From assembly GCF_005503015.1 (NCBI RefSeq), contig NZ_SCOL01000001.1, forward strand, positions 1,054,001-1,118,000: 64,000 nucleotides of DNA, given 5' to 3'. The notes beneath the pieces were generated by a model. It ran no database searches and was not told the DNA's origin. It saw nothing but the letters and a program-made list of their open reading frames with translations. The DNA is from Bacillus sp. E(2018) (GTDB lineage Bacteria; Bacillota; Bacilli; Bacillales; Fictibacillaceae). This document shows positions 8,461 through 18,661 of this stretch, piece by piece; positions within the stretch are counted from its first letter, which is position 1, and each line of letters opens with the position of its first letter. The translations under genes and the position numbers were made by a program.

Positions 8461-8529
8461 ATGGCGCAGAAAAGAATTTGAGATTTTGGTGTAAAGATCG
8501 GGAAGCTCGAAAGTAAGCCTATTAACTAA
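8461..8529 (+). pseudogene. Remnant of a P1/DmpA-family aminopeptidase N-terminus
   Basis: A GAGAGGTG ribosome binding site precedes ATG 8461. The frame reads MAQKRI, then a TGA, then DFGVKIGKLESKPIN and a TAA. If the TGA was once an arginine codon, the sequence matches the usual start of P1-family (DmpA-like) aminopeptidases, KRIRDFGIKIG. Nothing of the rest of that roughly 330-residue protein follows. It looks like a nearly erased gene downstream of the MerR gene. Confidence 0.45.
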
Positions 8530-8597
8530 ACTTTATTAATAGATAATGTTCCTTTGGAAGTAGGAATTTATTTAAAAAATACAAAGTTTAAAACATT

Positions 8598-8628
8598 AAA
8601 AAAAACCCAATCCAAATTTGATAGGGTT
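8598..8628 (-). terminator. Intrinsic terminator after the DUF11 protein gene
   Basis: On the minus strand AACCC-T-ATC pairs with GAT-T-GGGTT around AAATTTG. A run of eight T's follows. It lies 35 bases past the stop. Confidence 0.8.
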
Positions 8629-8662
8629 AAATTAAATCAGATTTGATTAGTAAAATTTCTAA

Positions 8663-10237
8663 TTAATAAAAGCTTGAAGAAGATTCACAAAAGTCATCTC
8701 CATGATCGAATTCAGCTTTTTTATCTTTCGAACATTTGTTGAAGATATTTGGAATGAATGGTGGAGGTGGTGGAGGTGGTGGAGGTTGTGAAATAGTAAC
8801 CTGTGCTACATTACTTGCGTTAGTACCTGAAAAAATAGGACCACCTGGTGTACTCTGATATTGAAAGTTTAATTCTGTAACATCAGACAAAGTATTTTGC
8901 GGTGGTATCGATGTAACCTTTGATTGAAATGATATGGTAATTGAATCCTGCGGATTGATTGTTCCTAAAGAAATAGGTGTAGTTGTAGGATCAATTGGTG
9001 ATGGAACATTGTCTATCTGCAAAGAACCCGGTACAAACGTCGATCCTGGTGTTAACAAATTATCACTAAATAATACAATTTCAGCTGGTACAAGACCAGT
9101 GTTGGTAACAGTAATGTTGTAAGTTATAGTATCACCAACTCTTGCGTTGGTTGGAGTTGCAGACTTAACCGTTTCAAAAGTAGGAGCATTAATATCAAAC
9201 TGAACGCCCAATGCATTTACTGCGTATCCGTCACCGACGGTTGTCAACCTTACAACTGCACTTGTTTGATTATTTACAAGTTCTGCTGAAGCATCAACAT
9301 TTGTAATATCCCATCCTTGTCTTCCTGCCACTATATTAGTTGCTGTAAACGGATTCTGATTTCTGTCTCCAAATGTTCCCGTTGAATCCAGATTTCCGCT
9401 ATCATCGTTTATCTGAGATCCAAAAAAGTTACTTACTGGATTATTTGGTCCTGAAAGAGGGATTAATGTACCAACGGTCGGTCCAAACTGCAATTGATCC
9501 CCAGTAAGTGTTGCATCTCCTTCACCAGCACTTACTAAAAGTCTCCCTACAAGTGGACCTGAAACAGGAGTGTTAAATCCAGTAAGCGTAAAGTCAACAG
9601 GAGATCCTCCGGCAATTATCGCTTGCAAACCCACATAAAGAGTCATAAACCTTGCGTTTTGCGTTGGGTCTTCATATACAACAGCAAGTGTCCAACCAGC
9701 ATGATTGGAATTCGAAGCAGGATCTAGTACTGCTGGAACACCACCTGCTGAATAAGTCCCACCTAATTGAGAAGCAACGATATCAGTCACTTCACGAGAT
9801 CTAACGTAATAGCCTACTGTTATTCCTCCAGAATCAAATACTTGGTTGAATGAAGTTGAAGGATCAGGTGTTATGCTATAAAGATTTCCAGATGGATCGG
9901 TGAAATTAATGGGATCATCAATAAATGGTTCTACACTTTGATTTGATGATAAATATTGTCCTTGCCAGATGAGTTCAGCATATAAGACACTACTTAATCT
10001 TGAAATATTATTAATATCCAAAATGGCAGAAGAAGAACTTTGATTAAAATCTTGTGTTGTACCAGGTGGGGGGGGAGGATAAGTAGCTACTCCCGTATTC
10101 TGTAATGAAATAAAAGCTCCAATAGAATCTTGTTGCCCAGCATTTAGCGTGTTTTGTAACTTACTGAGTCCTAATGTATTTCCTGTAAAAGTCATACTGC
10201 CGTTTGTTGTAGTTGTAAACCTCTGTACATAAGGCAT
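8663..10237 (-). CDS. DUF11-domain surface protein, probably spore or exosporium associated
   Basis: A 524-residue protein with no signal peptide. It has a Thr/Ser/Gly/Asn-rich beta N-terminal region (starts MPYVQRFTTTTNGSMTFTGN), one DUF11 repeat near residues 355-470 (VGDTITYNITVTNTGLVPAE), a run of nine prolines, and a Cys/Asp/Ser-rich tail. Proteins with this opening and DUF11 repeats are common in Bacillus and some belong to spore outer layers. GAAAGGAG precedes the ATG. A possible SigK -10 (CATATCCTG) lies about 60 bases upstream but is weak evidence. Confidence 0.7.
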   Translation of the reverse strand: MPYVQRFTTTTNGSMTFTGNTLGLSKLQNTLNAGQQDSIGAFISLQNTGVATYPPPPPGTTQDFNQSSSSAILDINNISRLSSVLYAELIWQGQYLSSNQSVEPFIDDPINFTDPSGNLYSITPDPSTSFNQVFDSGGITVGYYVRSREVTDIVASQLGGTYSAGGVPAVLDPASNSNHAGWTLAVVYEDPTQNARFMTLYVGLQAIIAGGSPVDFTLTGFNTPVSGPLVGRLLVSAGEGDATLTGDQLQFGPTVGTLIPLSGPNNPVSNFFGSQINDDSGNLDSTGTFGDRNQNPFTATNIVAGRQGWDITNVDASAELVNNQTSAVVRLTTVGDGYAVNALGVQFDINAPTFETVKSATPTNARVGDTITYNITVTNTGLVPAEIVLFSDNLLTPGSTFVPGSLQIDNVPSPIDPTTTPISLGTINPQDSITISFQSKVTSIPPQNTLSDVTELNFQYQSTPGGPIFSGTNASNVAQVTISQPPPPPPPPPFIPNIFNKCSKDKKAEFDHGDDFCESSSSFY

Positions 10238-10434
10238 AAAAATTACTCCTTTCGAAAAATTAAAATAGTCATGTGCATAGGTTTTTTCTACACAGGATAT
10301 GAACGAAATAATTTTATGTGAGGATTACAAGATATTAAAAGTTGGATGAACGAGAGTAGAATAAGAGTTTTTATTTAAAAACAGGAGTGATTTGTGGATT
10401 TTAAGAAAATAGATGTAGGGATGAAAATAAAGAC

Positions 10435-10478
10435 AACAAAACGAATGCCCCAATATTACATAGGGCATTCGTTTTGTT
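10435..10478 (-). terminator. Strong terminator of the gnt operon
   Basis: A perfect 16-bp inverted repeat (AACAAAACGAATGCCC and its complement) has a 12-base loop. It sits directly at the 3' end of gntP, and U-rich sequence follows on the minus strand. Confidence 0.9.
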
Positions 10479-10479
10479 A

Positions 10480-11826
10480 TTATACAAATAAATTCAATAG
10501 TAGGATAAAACCTAATCCAGCAACTGAGATAATCGTTTCTAATAAAGTCCAAGTCGCAAACGTTTCTTTCATACTCAAACCAAAATATTCTTTGAACATC
10601 CAGAAGCCTGCATCATTCACATGTGATGCTATTAAACTACCAGCTCCTGTTGCAAGGACAACTAACGCAAGGTTAACATCGGTATGACCTAATAATGGGA
10701 TGACTAGACCCGCTGTTGTTAGGGCAGCTACCGTTGCAGATCCTAACGAAATTCGAAGGATGGCTGCGATAATCCATGCTAGTAAAATCGGGGAGAACGT
10801 TGTTTCTTTGAACAACTCAGCTACATAATCACCAACGCCACCATTGATCAATACTTGCTTGAAGGCTCCGCCTCCACCGATGATTAATAGCATCATTCCG
10901 ATATGTGTGATAGCTGTTGTACATGAATCCATAACTGTTTTAATCGGTATATTTCTTGCTAATCCCATCGTATAAACAGCTACGAGTAATGAGATCAGCA
11001 TGGAAGTAGATGCGTCACCAACAAAGCGGATCACTTCAAATGTTTTTGAGTCTGCAATTCCCATTGTGTTCTGTACAAGTGTGATTACAGTTGCAATCGA
11101 CATTAATATAACAGGAAGCATCGCTGTAAACACTGAGATACCAAATGACGGTGTATCTTCAAGTTTAAATACTTTTTGTTCGCCTAATGATGCAATATTT
11201 CCTGTTTTGTTGAATGAGTCAGGAACAATCTTTTTTGCTATTTTTGTAAACACGGGTCCAGCTAGAATCACAGTTGGAATCGCAATGATAAAACCATAAA
11301 GCAATACTTCACCAATATTAGCACCAAATTCTCCTGCTATTACCGTTGGACCTGGGTGAGGAGGCAAGAATCCGTGCGTTACAGAAAGTGCTGCAACCAT
11401 TGGGATACCAAGATAAAGAATAGAAACGCGTAATTGTTTTGAAATAGCGAATACGATTGGAATTAGTAATACTAAACCTACTTCAAAGAATAAAGCAATA
11501 CCAATAATAAACGATGCAACAACAATCGCCCATTGAATTTTCTTTTCACCGAACTTCTCGATCAGTGTAATGGCAATTCGTTGAGCACCTCCGGCATCTG
11601 CAATCAGTTTACCTAGCATAGCACCTAGACCGAAGATTAACGCCAAATGACCGAGCGTGCCACCAAGACCTGCTTCAATGGATTTAACAATTTCGCCAAG
11701 TGGCATACCTAGTGCTAATGCAACACCGAATGATACGATGATTAAAGAAATAAATGTGTTTAATTTGAAATACATGATGAGTAATAACAATGCTAAAATT
11801 CCACAAGCTACAATAAATAATGGCAT
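10480..11826 (-). CDS. gntP: Gluconate:H+ symporter GntP
   Basis: A 448-residue permease with about 12 hydrophobic helices and GntP-family features: [20 protein letters not shown] near residue 65, [12 protein letters not shown] near residue 150, and the C-terminal [16 protein letters not shown]. It imports gluconate or a related sugar acid. AGGGGGG lies seven bases before the ATG. It is the third gene of gntR-gntK-gntP, 17 bases after gntK. The B. subtilis fourth gene, gntZ, is absent here. Confidence 0.95.
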   Translation of the reverse strand: MPLFIVACGILALLLLIMYFKLNTFISLIIVSFGVALALGMPLGEIVKSIEAGLGGTLGHLALIFGLGAMLGKLIADAGGAQRIAITLIEKFGEKKIQWAIVVASFIIGIALFFEVGLVLLIPIVFAISKQLRVSILYLGIPMVAALSVTHGFLPPHPGPTVIAGEFGANIGEVLLYGFIIAIPTVILAGPVFTKIAKKIVPDSFNKTGNIASLGEQKVFKLEDTPSFGISVFTAMLPVILMSIATVITLVQNTMGIADSKTFEVIRFVGDASTSMLISLLVAVYTMGLARNIPIKTVMDSCTTAITHIGMMLLIIGGGGAFKQVLINGGVGDYVAELFKETTFSPILLAWIIAAILRISLGSATVAALTTAGLVIPLLGHTDVNLALVVLATGAGSLIASHVNDAGFWMFKEYFGLSMKETFATWTLLETIISVAGLGFILLLNLFV

Positions 11827-11843
11827 GATAGATCCCCCTGATA

Positions 11844-13421
11844 TTAATTTTCTCTATTGATTAAATTTCTTTGATACGCTGCAATACGTGAATAATCTTC
11901 TTCTAGTTTTCTAGATAGACTGATAAAGATCGGTAACAATTCTCTATATTCTTTAACCGCTTCTTGATTTGGAGTGTGAGTGTGAGTACTCCCGATCATA
12001 TCTGAAGCCGCTTCAAACGATTCAATTTTTCCTGTTGCATACAAGCCCAAAATACATGCCCCTAAGCAAGAACTTTCATAAACTTCAGGAACGGCTAACT
12101 CTGTATCAAAAATATCTGACATCATCTGACGCCATGTTTCTGATCGAGCAAAACCACCAGTCGCTTGGATTCGGCTTACAGGTTCATCCATACATTCAAT
12201 CAATGCTAGATATACGGTATAAAGGTTATAGATCACTCCTTCAAGTGCGGCTCTAATTATATGTTCTTTCTTATGAGACAACGTTAGACCGAAGAATGAT
12301 CCTCGAACATCTGAATTCCAAAGTGGAGCACGTTCACCAGCAAGATAAGGGTGAAACAATAAACCATCTGCTCCTGGTCGAACACGTTCTGCTATCTTTG
12401 TAAGAATTTCATAAGGATCGATTCCCAATCGCTTTGCGGTTTCAAGTTCAGATGCAGCAAATTCATCGCGAATCCAGCGCAGAACAACACCGCCGTTATT
12501 TACAGGTCCACCAATGACCCAATGGTTTTCTGTTAGTGCGTAGCAAAAAATTCTGCCTTTCTCATCAGTCTGTGGCTTATCAATAATTGTACGTATCGCA
12601 CCGCTCGTACCAATGGTTACAGCTATTTCACCTTTTCCAACCGCATCAACACCAAGGTTTGATAACACGCCATCGCTTGCTCCAATAACAAATGTGGTTT
12701 TTGGATCAATGCCAATCTGTTTCGCTATCTCCAATTGACAATGATTAAAATTCCTTGTTGTAGGGACTAAGGTAGACAATTGATTACGATTAATACCTGC
12801 GACTTGTAAAGCTTCATCATCCCAATCCAGATTTTTCAAGTTCATCATCCCCATCGCTGAGGCAAGAGAGTGATCCACAACATATTCATTAAATAAGCGA
12901 TGAAAGATAAACTCTTTAATCCCTATATACTTTTTAGCTCTTGCTGCGATTTCAGGCTGGTCATTTACAATCCAAGCGATTTTACTTAATGGACTCATCG
13001 GATGAGTAGGGGTACCCGTTCGCTTATAGATCTCATGTCCGTTAAGCTGCATTTTTATCTTTCGTGCCCACGCTTCACTACGATTATCTGCCCATGTGAT
13101 GCAAGGTGTTAACGGCTGATCATCTTCATCCATAGCAATTACACTGTGCATGGCCGAACTAAAAGAAATGAAGGAGATAGCCTTAGTTGGTATAGAAGAA
13201 TTCTTTATTACATTTGTAAGGGTTTGCAAAACTGTTCGGAAGATTTCTTCTGGGTCTTGAACCGCTGTAGAAATATCAGGTGTGTGAAGCGGGTACCCGA
13301 TATTTTCTTGTGAGAGTATTTCACCGTTCTCATTAAACAATACGGCTTTAGTACTTGTAGTTCCGATGTCGACTCCTACCATATAGCGTTTTCTATGTTG
13401 TGTACCGTCGATATCTGTCAT
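11844..13421 (-). CDS. gntK: Gluconokinase (FGGY family)
   Basis: Phosphorylates gluconate to 6-phosphogluconate, feeding the pentose phosphate pathway. It is an FGGY sugar kinase: [14 protein letters not shown] at the N-terminus is the phosphate-1 motif, and GGVVLRW and [13 protein letters not shown] segments lie in the C-terminal domain. The ATG at 13421 is chosen because AAGGAG lies seven bases upstream, inside the end of gntR; the longer frame from 13484 overlaps gntR. The product is 525 residues, close to the 513 of B. subtilis GntK. Confidence 0.93.
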   Translation of the reverse strand: MTDIDGTQHRKRYMVGVDIGTTSTKAVLFNENGEILSQENIGYPLHTPDISTAVQDPEEIFRTVLQTLTNVIKNSSIPTKAISFISFSSAMHSVIAMDEDDQPLTPCITWADNRSEAWARKIKMQLNGHEIYKRTGTPTHPMSPLSKIAWIVNDQPEIAARAKKYIGIKEFIFHRLFNEYVVDHSLASAMGMMNLKNLDWDDEALQVAGINRNQLSTLVPTTRNFNHCQLEIAKQIGIDPKTTFVIGASDGVLSNLGVDAVGKGEIAVTIGTSGAIRTIIDKPQTDEKGRIFCYALTENHWVIGGPVNNGGVVLRWIRDEFAASELETAKRLGIDPYEILTKIAERVRPGADGLLFHPYLAGERAPLWNSDVRGSFFGLTLSHKKEHIIRAALEGVIYNLYTVYLALIECMDEPVSRIQATGGFARSETWRQMMSDIFDTELAVPEVYESSCLGACILGLYATGKIESFEAASDMIGSTHTHTPNQEAVKEYRELLPIFISLSRKLEEDYSRIAAYQRNLINREN

Positions 13422-13425
13422 TGAT

Positions 13426-14160
13426 CTACTCCTTTTCTTGCTCCCGTGCTTTCGATAGCATTTGTTGTGACATCCATAAATCATCTACTTTTCCTTGGAC
13501 ATCATCAAAATTTTGATGAAGCGATTGAATCATGATTTCTCTATTTTTAGATGAGATCGCATCAATATAGAGTTCATGATTTTTCATGATTCGAGAAAGG
13601 TCATCGTATTTTTCGTTAAAATGCATGCGCATTGATAATAAGATGAAGCTTTCCATAACAGGTTTTGTATTATTCCAGATCATCGTAATGTATGAATGAT
13701 TGATAGAACGAATAATTGTTTCATGAAACAAAATATCCTGAAGAGCAAACTCATCAGCATCTTTGTACTTTATTGCAATCCGCATCATCTCAAGAATTTT
13801 TGTAAGTTCTCTAACTACTTGAGCCGTGTCGTTTTTAACAAGTCGTTCGAACACGAACGTCTCAATAAGAAGTCGAACATCATAAATTTCTTCTATTTCT
13901 TTTTCTGTTAAGCCGACCACAACTGCACCCATACGTTCTAATCGAATTAAGTTTTCATTAGATAATACCTTAAGTGCTTCTCGTATAGGAGAGCGGCTTA
14001 CATGATATTCTGCTGCTAATTTATTTTCAGAAAGAGTGGTACCGCTTTCAATGAGTCCCGAGATAATCCTCATTCTCAGTTCACATGCGACACGTTCCCC
14101 AGTGGAAGCTTTGGAAAGCCACTTTTCTGGATAAAGAAAATCATTAGAATCATTCAACAT
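13426..14160 (-). CDS. gntR: GntR-family gluconate operon repressor
   Basis: A 244-residue FadR-type regulator with a winged helix at about residues 22-85 (LAAEYHVSRSPIREALKVL) and an FCD-type effector domain after it. In B. subtilis GntR represses gntRKPZ and gluconate releases it. It is first in the operon, with AGGAGG five bases before the ATG. The upstream region holds a sequence almost identical to the known gnt operator, which supports the assignment. Confidence 0.93.
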   Translation of the reverse strand: MLNDSNDFLYPEKWLSKASTGERVACELRMRIISGLIESGTTLSENKLAAEYHVSRSPIREALKVLSNENLIRLERMGAVVVGLTEKEIEEIYDVRLLIETFVFERLVKNDTAQVVRELTKILEMMRIAIKYKDADEFALQDILFHETIIRSINHSYITMIWNNTKPVMESFILLSMRMHFNEKYDDLSRIMKNHELYIDAISSKNREIMIQSLHQNFDDVQGKVDDLWMSQQMLSKAREQEKE

Positions 14161-14185
14161 AATAACCTCCTTTTGTAGAACGAGT

Positions 14186-14238
14186 ATACTTGTATACAGG
14201 TATTATAGTACAGTGATTATAAAATGCAAGCGCTTTTA
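14186..14238 (-). promoter_or_regulatory. gnt operon control region: promoter, GntR operator and cre
   Basis: On the minus strand, TTGCAT (14224-14229) and TATAAT (14202-14207) form a promoter with a 16-base spacer. ATACTTGTATACAGGTAT at 14186-14203 overlaps the start region and differs by one base from the palindrome known for B. subtilis GntR. TAAAAGCGCTTGCA (14225-14238, minus strand) matches 13 of 14 positions of the CcpA cre consensus and covers the -35. Repression by GntR and by glucose through CcpA is inferred. Confidence 0.85.
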
Positions 14239-14310
14239 TTTAATGTTAAAAAACGAATAGTGAGCAAGCGTCTGAACAAAGTGAGCAGTAGGGAGATTTA
14301 AATAAAAAAG

Positions 14311-14344
14311 AAAAGAACAATCTGATCATTAAAATTGTTCTTTT
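14311..14344 (-). terminator. Terminator after the polysaccharide deacetylase gene
   Basis: AAAAGAACAAT pairs with ATTGTTCTTTT across a 12-base loop, seven bases after the stop. T-rich sequence follows on the minus strand. Confidence 0.75.
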
Positions 14345-14350
14345 CATTCT

Positions 14351-15139
14351 TTATTCGATTAATAAGGGTACTTCTTCTTTCTTCATTTCAGTTTCATGGA
14401 ACTCATTGTATCGTGGGTGCATTTTTAATAGGTCATCAACCGTTACAATTTCATAACCCATTTCTTTAAGCTTGGGAAGGATAATCTTTAATGCAGCAAC
14501 CGTTTGACTGCGATTACCGCCAGAATCATGCAAAAGGATAATATCTCCGTTTTTTAAATTCGTTAGGATGTGTCTGGCGATTCTTTCAGATCCTGGATTT
14601 GTCCAATCGCGGGGATCTTGATGCCAAGACCATAGGATAACTTTGTATCCTTCTTTTTTTAAGACTTTTAAACTGTTCTCTGTAACTGTTCCGCCTGGAG
14701 GTCGAAACAATTTTATGTAATCTGAATGATGTGCAGGATCGAGAAGGTGCTCGGTCTTTCTTGTTTCAACCACAACTTTATGCCTTGAAATCGTGTGGAA
14801 ACTAGGGTGATTATACGTATGGTTGCCGATTTCATGTCCTTCTTTTAGCTCTCTTTTCACGATTTCTGGATACTTCTCAACCCGCTTTCCAATAAGAAAA
14901 AATGTTGCATGTACACCTTCCTTTTTAAGAACATCTAAGATCTGAGTGGTGTATACGGGGTCTGGTCCATCGTCAAATGTAATTGCAACTTGTTTCTTTT
15001 TTGAAGGAACTTCCCAGATTACATCTCCATATTTCTCTATTTCAAAACGATTTACTACACCTGCATTGACTTTTGGTCCGAAAAAAAGAATGTGACATAA
15101 AAACATGGAAACAATCATTTTTACAATGGTAGACATCAT
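14351..15139 (-). CDS. Secreted polysaccharide deacetylase (NodB domain)
   Basis: A 262-residue carbohydrate esterase family 4 enzyme that removes acetyl groups from peptidoglycan or a related polymer outside the cell. An N-terminal hydrophobic segment serves as signal or anchor. Motifs are TFDDGPDP at residues 54-61 (catalytic and metal Asp), HTYNH at 107-111 (metal His), RPPGG, DWTNPG and ILLHDSG. All five NodB motifs are intact. It resembles the PdaA/YlxY group. It is monocistronic, and the exact substrate is not predictable. Confidence 0.9.
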   Translation of the reverse strand: MMSTIVKMIVSMFLCHILFFGPKVNAGVVNRFEIEKYGDVIWEVPSKKKQVAITFDDGPDPVYTTQILDVLKKEGVHATFFLIGKRVEKYPEIVKRELKEGHEIGNHTYNHPSFHTISRHKVVVETRKTEHLLDPAHHSDYIKLFRPPGGTVTENSLKVLKKEGYKVILWSWHQDPRDWTNPGSERIARHILTNLKNGDIILLHDSGGNRSQTVAALKIILPKLKEMGYEIVTVDDLLKMHPRYNEFHETEMKKEEVPLLIE

Positions 15140-15280
15140 GAGCCCTCATTCTAAAATTTGTTACCAATAGTATTTGTAAGGAGAAACTGATTTATGACAA
15201 AGCTGTATTTGTATACAAGGTTGTTCTTAAAGCTGGTTTCCGGTTAAGGTGCTCCCTAACAAAAGAAGAGTCTTGGCAAC

Positions 15281-15315
15281 AAAAAAGCTGCTCAAAGGGT
15301 TCCTTCGAGCAGCTT
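15281..15315 (-). terminator. Terminator after metY
   Basis: The AAGCTGCTC / GAGCAGCTT stem is followed by six T's on the minus strand, just downstream of the metY stop. Confidence 0.9.
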
Positions 15316-15327
15316 AAGCGTTGTAAT

Positions 15328-16861
<1,534 letters not shown>

Positions 16862-16904
16862 AGATTTGAATATTGAATTAAGATTTATAATACATAGGTC
16901 ATTA

Positions 16905-17804
16905 TCAATAGTCAACTGAATTTTTTAAAAATTTCGGATTTTTATTTTCTGGATTGCTTTTTATCGCATAGATAATCCCTACTGCCCAAAAAGCAACAAG
17001 AACAAAGTAGATTGAGAATAATGTGTTATTTGATACACCAAGAGTATGAAGAAGTGTTCTAGTGTTGGTAATAATAATCAGTCCTCCCACCAATACTCCG
17101 AGTATGTGAGAGGGAATGAGGCGCACTAGCCATGCAGCAATAGGAGCCGCAATCACTCCTCCTAGCATTAAAGCTCCGACCCACAGCCATTCAACTTGTT
17201 CCCAGCCGAGTGCGATGAAGAAACCGATTGATGCAGATACAGCTACAGCAAATTCGCTCGTATCTACAGACCCAATCACTTTTCTGGTTTTCATATCTTG
17301 TTTTGCCATTAGGACCGGAGTGGTGACAGGGCCCCAGCCTCCTCCACCTGTAGCATCTAAAAAACCAGCTACTAATCCAAGTGGAATAAGCTGTTTTTTC
17401 GTAAAGGGTTTACCATTTGCTTTTGCTTTCTTCTCTCCAAGTTTAAACAGAAAACGATATAAGATATATATACCGAGGAGAATTAGAAAGATTGAGATAT
17501 ACGGCTTTATTAAATCGCCAGGCAGATTACTTAAAAAACAAGCACCTACAAATGCGCCGATTGAACCCGGCAGAATTAAGCGAGTAACGACTTGGCGATC
17601 AACGTTTCCAAACTTAATATGAGAAGCGCCGGATGCCGCAGTGGTAACGACTTCAGCAAGATGGACGGACGCAGATGCAGCTGCAGGAGCAATTCCCGCT
17701 ACTAACAGCAATGATGTAGATGTAACGCCATAAGCCATACCGAGTGAACCATCAATCAACTGTGCAACAAGACCAATTAAAGCCAATACGATTAACTTTT
17801 TCAT
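16905..17804 (-). CDS. TauE/SafE-family sulfur-compound permease
   Basis: A 299-residue membrane protein of the TauE/SafE (DUF81) family with about eight hydrophobic helices. The family pattern LIDGSLGMAYG lies near the start and a mid-protein glycine-rich GFLDATGGGGWG repeats it. Members export or import sulfite, sulfoacetate, taurine-derived ions or sulfate. The start ATG at 17804 is chosen for GAGGAGG seven bases upstream. It sits between metY and the sulfate assimilation operon, which contains no other permease, so sulfate or another sulfur anion is the likely cargo. Confidence 0.88.
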   Translation of the reverse strand: MKKLIVLALIGLVAQLIDGSLGMAYGVTSTSLLLVAGIAPAAASASVHLAEVVTTAASGASHIKFGNVDRQVVTRLILPGSIGAFVGACFLSNLPGDLIKPYISIFLILLGIYILYRFLFKLGEKKAKANGKPFTKKQLIPLGLVAGFLDATGGGGWGPVTTPVLMAKQDMKTRKVIGSVDTSEFAVAVSASIGFFIALGWEQVEWLWVGALMLGGVIAAPIAAWLVRLIPSHILGVLVGGLIIITNTRTLLHTLGVSNNTLFSIYFVLVAFWAVGIIYAIKSNPENKNPKFLKNSVDY

Positions 17805-17820
17805 AATTTTCCTCCTCAAA

Positions 17821-17867
17821 ATAAAAAGGCCCTTAACAAGTGATGTTAAGAGCCTTCGGTTTACCGA
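17821..17867 (-). promoter_or_regulatory. Terminator-bearing leader of the TauE gene, class unknown
   Basis: The minus-strand leader has a small TCGGTAAACCGA hairpin (17856-17867). An 11-bp stem, GGCTCTTAACA / TGTTAAGGGCC, and TTTTTATTTT (17821-17854) follow, all before the AGGAGG. This is a transcription attenuator by structure. It has no S-box, T-box or other leader motif I recognise. Confidence 0.65.
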
Positions 17868-17896
17868 TCAGCGATACAGATTAAATTTTAGTTAAT

Positions 17897-17926
17897 ACTA
17901 TATGATCCTAAAACATAAAAAGTCAA
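17897..17926 (-). promoter_or_regulatory. Promoter of the TauE gene
   Basis: On the minus strand TTGACT (17921-17926) and TATAGT (17897-17902) are separated by 18 bases. This places the transcript start about 35-40 bases before the leader terminator. Confidence 0.7.
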
Positions 17927-17974
17927 CTGTTTGTTTAAATTTTTTGTAAAAATAGAAAAATGAAAAAATAGGTC

Positions 17975-18002
17975 TTGATATCCATTTCAGATATGTTATG
18001 AT
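17975..18002 (+). promoter_or_regulatory. Promoter of the sulfate assimilation operon
   Basis: TTGATA (17975-17980) and TATGAT (17997-18002) are spaced by 16 bases. The S-box aptamer begins about 15 bases after the -10. Confidence 0.65.
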
Positions 18003-18017
18003 TTTATAAAATTTAAA

Positions 18018-18168
18018 CTCTTATCCAGAGTGGTGAAGGGAACTGGCCCGATGAAACCCGGCAACCTGCGATTGTAAGGTGCTAACTCCAGCAGAATGTA
18101 TTTACATTTTGGAAGATAAGGTAATATGTTTACCTCCACTATCTTTCCGAAATGGGAAGGTTTTTTTG
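18018..18168 (+). promoter_or_regulatory. SAM-I riboswitch (S box) of the sulfate assimilation operon
   Basis: It shows the S-box core CTCTTATCCAGAG, GGGAACTGGCCCGATGAAA, CCCGGCAACC and AAGGTGCTAACTCC, closing with GATAAG (aptamer about 18018-18120). A terminator follows, CTTTCC-GAAAT-GGGAAGG with seven T's, ending near 18168. SAM should reduce transcription of yezD-cysH and the genes downstream. Confidence 0.95.
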
Positions 18169-18200
18169 TTGTTTTCATATGCATTGTTGCTTTGAAAGAG

Positions 18201-18327
18201 TTGATTTCCGTTGCAGATACTCGCTTTCCGCGGGGCAGGCGGTGAGCCACATTCGTACGTTTCCGTATAAGTGTCTCACCTGCCCGCCTGTCCTAGCCGA
18301 GAGTCTCGCATCTTCCACTCCAATCAA
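18201..18327. repeat. GC-rich imperfect inverted-repeat element in the cys operon leader
   Basis: A 127-bp element bounded by TTGATT and AATCAA, much more GC-rich than its surroundings. Its arms pair imperfectly (GGGGCAGGCGGTGAG against CTCACCTGCCCGCC). Short GC-rich inverted repeats with CTCGCTTTCCGCGGGG and GAGTCTCGCA-type segments recur between genes in Bacillaceae, as I remember them. It lies between the riboswitch terminator and yezD, so it is transcribed as leader. No ORF is in it. Confidence 0.7.
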
Positions 18328-18421
18328 AAGTCAAAGAAGAAAATAAGTAAGACTTTGAAAACAACAACTTTTAAAGAAGAGCCTTTGAAAAGATATGAAT
18401 GTTAGAAAGGGAGGCAGTGGA

Positions 18422-18565
18422 GTGGCGAACGAAAATAGTGCAAACGATTTTCTTCCTCAGCTTCAACAAATGCTGAGCAGTATTAAATTTGGATCAATCA
18501 CTTTAGTTGTTCAAGATGGAAAAGTGATTCAGCTTGAAAAGAACGAGAAGGTAAGAATTAAATAA
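18422..18565 (+). CDS. yezD: YezD-family (DUF2292) small protein
   Basis: A 47-residue protein whose C-terminal half (IKFGSITLVVQDGKVIQLEKNEKVRIK) is the YezD/DUF2292 pattern. Such proteins accompany sulfate assimilation genes in Bacillus; their function is unknown. It starts at GTG 18422, seven bases after GGGAGG. It is the first gene of the operon behind the SAM riboswitch and is separated from cysH by a strong terminator-like hairpin. Confidence 0.85.
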   Translation: MANENSANDFLPQLQQMLSSIKFGSITLVVQDGKVIQLEKNEKVRIK

Positions 18566-18586
18566 TTCGCTGACTAGAAAACTAGA

Positions 18587-18638
18587 GGCGGTTTTAACGA
18601 ATGGGCAAAGCCCTGAAAACGTTAAAGCCGCTTTTTTT
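18587..18638 (+). terminator. Terminator hairpin between yezD and cysH
   Basis: GCGGTTTTAACG pairs with CGTTAAAGCCGC, enclosing a small GGGCAAAGCCC hairpin. Seven T's follow, 24 bases before the cysH start. It should make yezD more abundant than the downstream genes. Confidence 0.85.
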
Positions 18639-18661
18639 ATGGCGGAAAAGGAGGTAACAGA

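Noticed and set aside
10394..10687. Plus-strand ORF of 97 codons after the DUF11 gene region
   Set aside because: It begins in the gnt terminator stem and runs antisense through gntP; it is a shadow.
17821..17926. TauE leader as a fourth SAM riboswitch or T box
   Set aside because: It is too short and lacks the S-box core sequences and the T-box AGGGTGGNACCGCG element.
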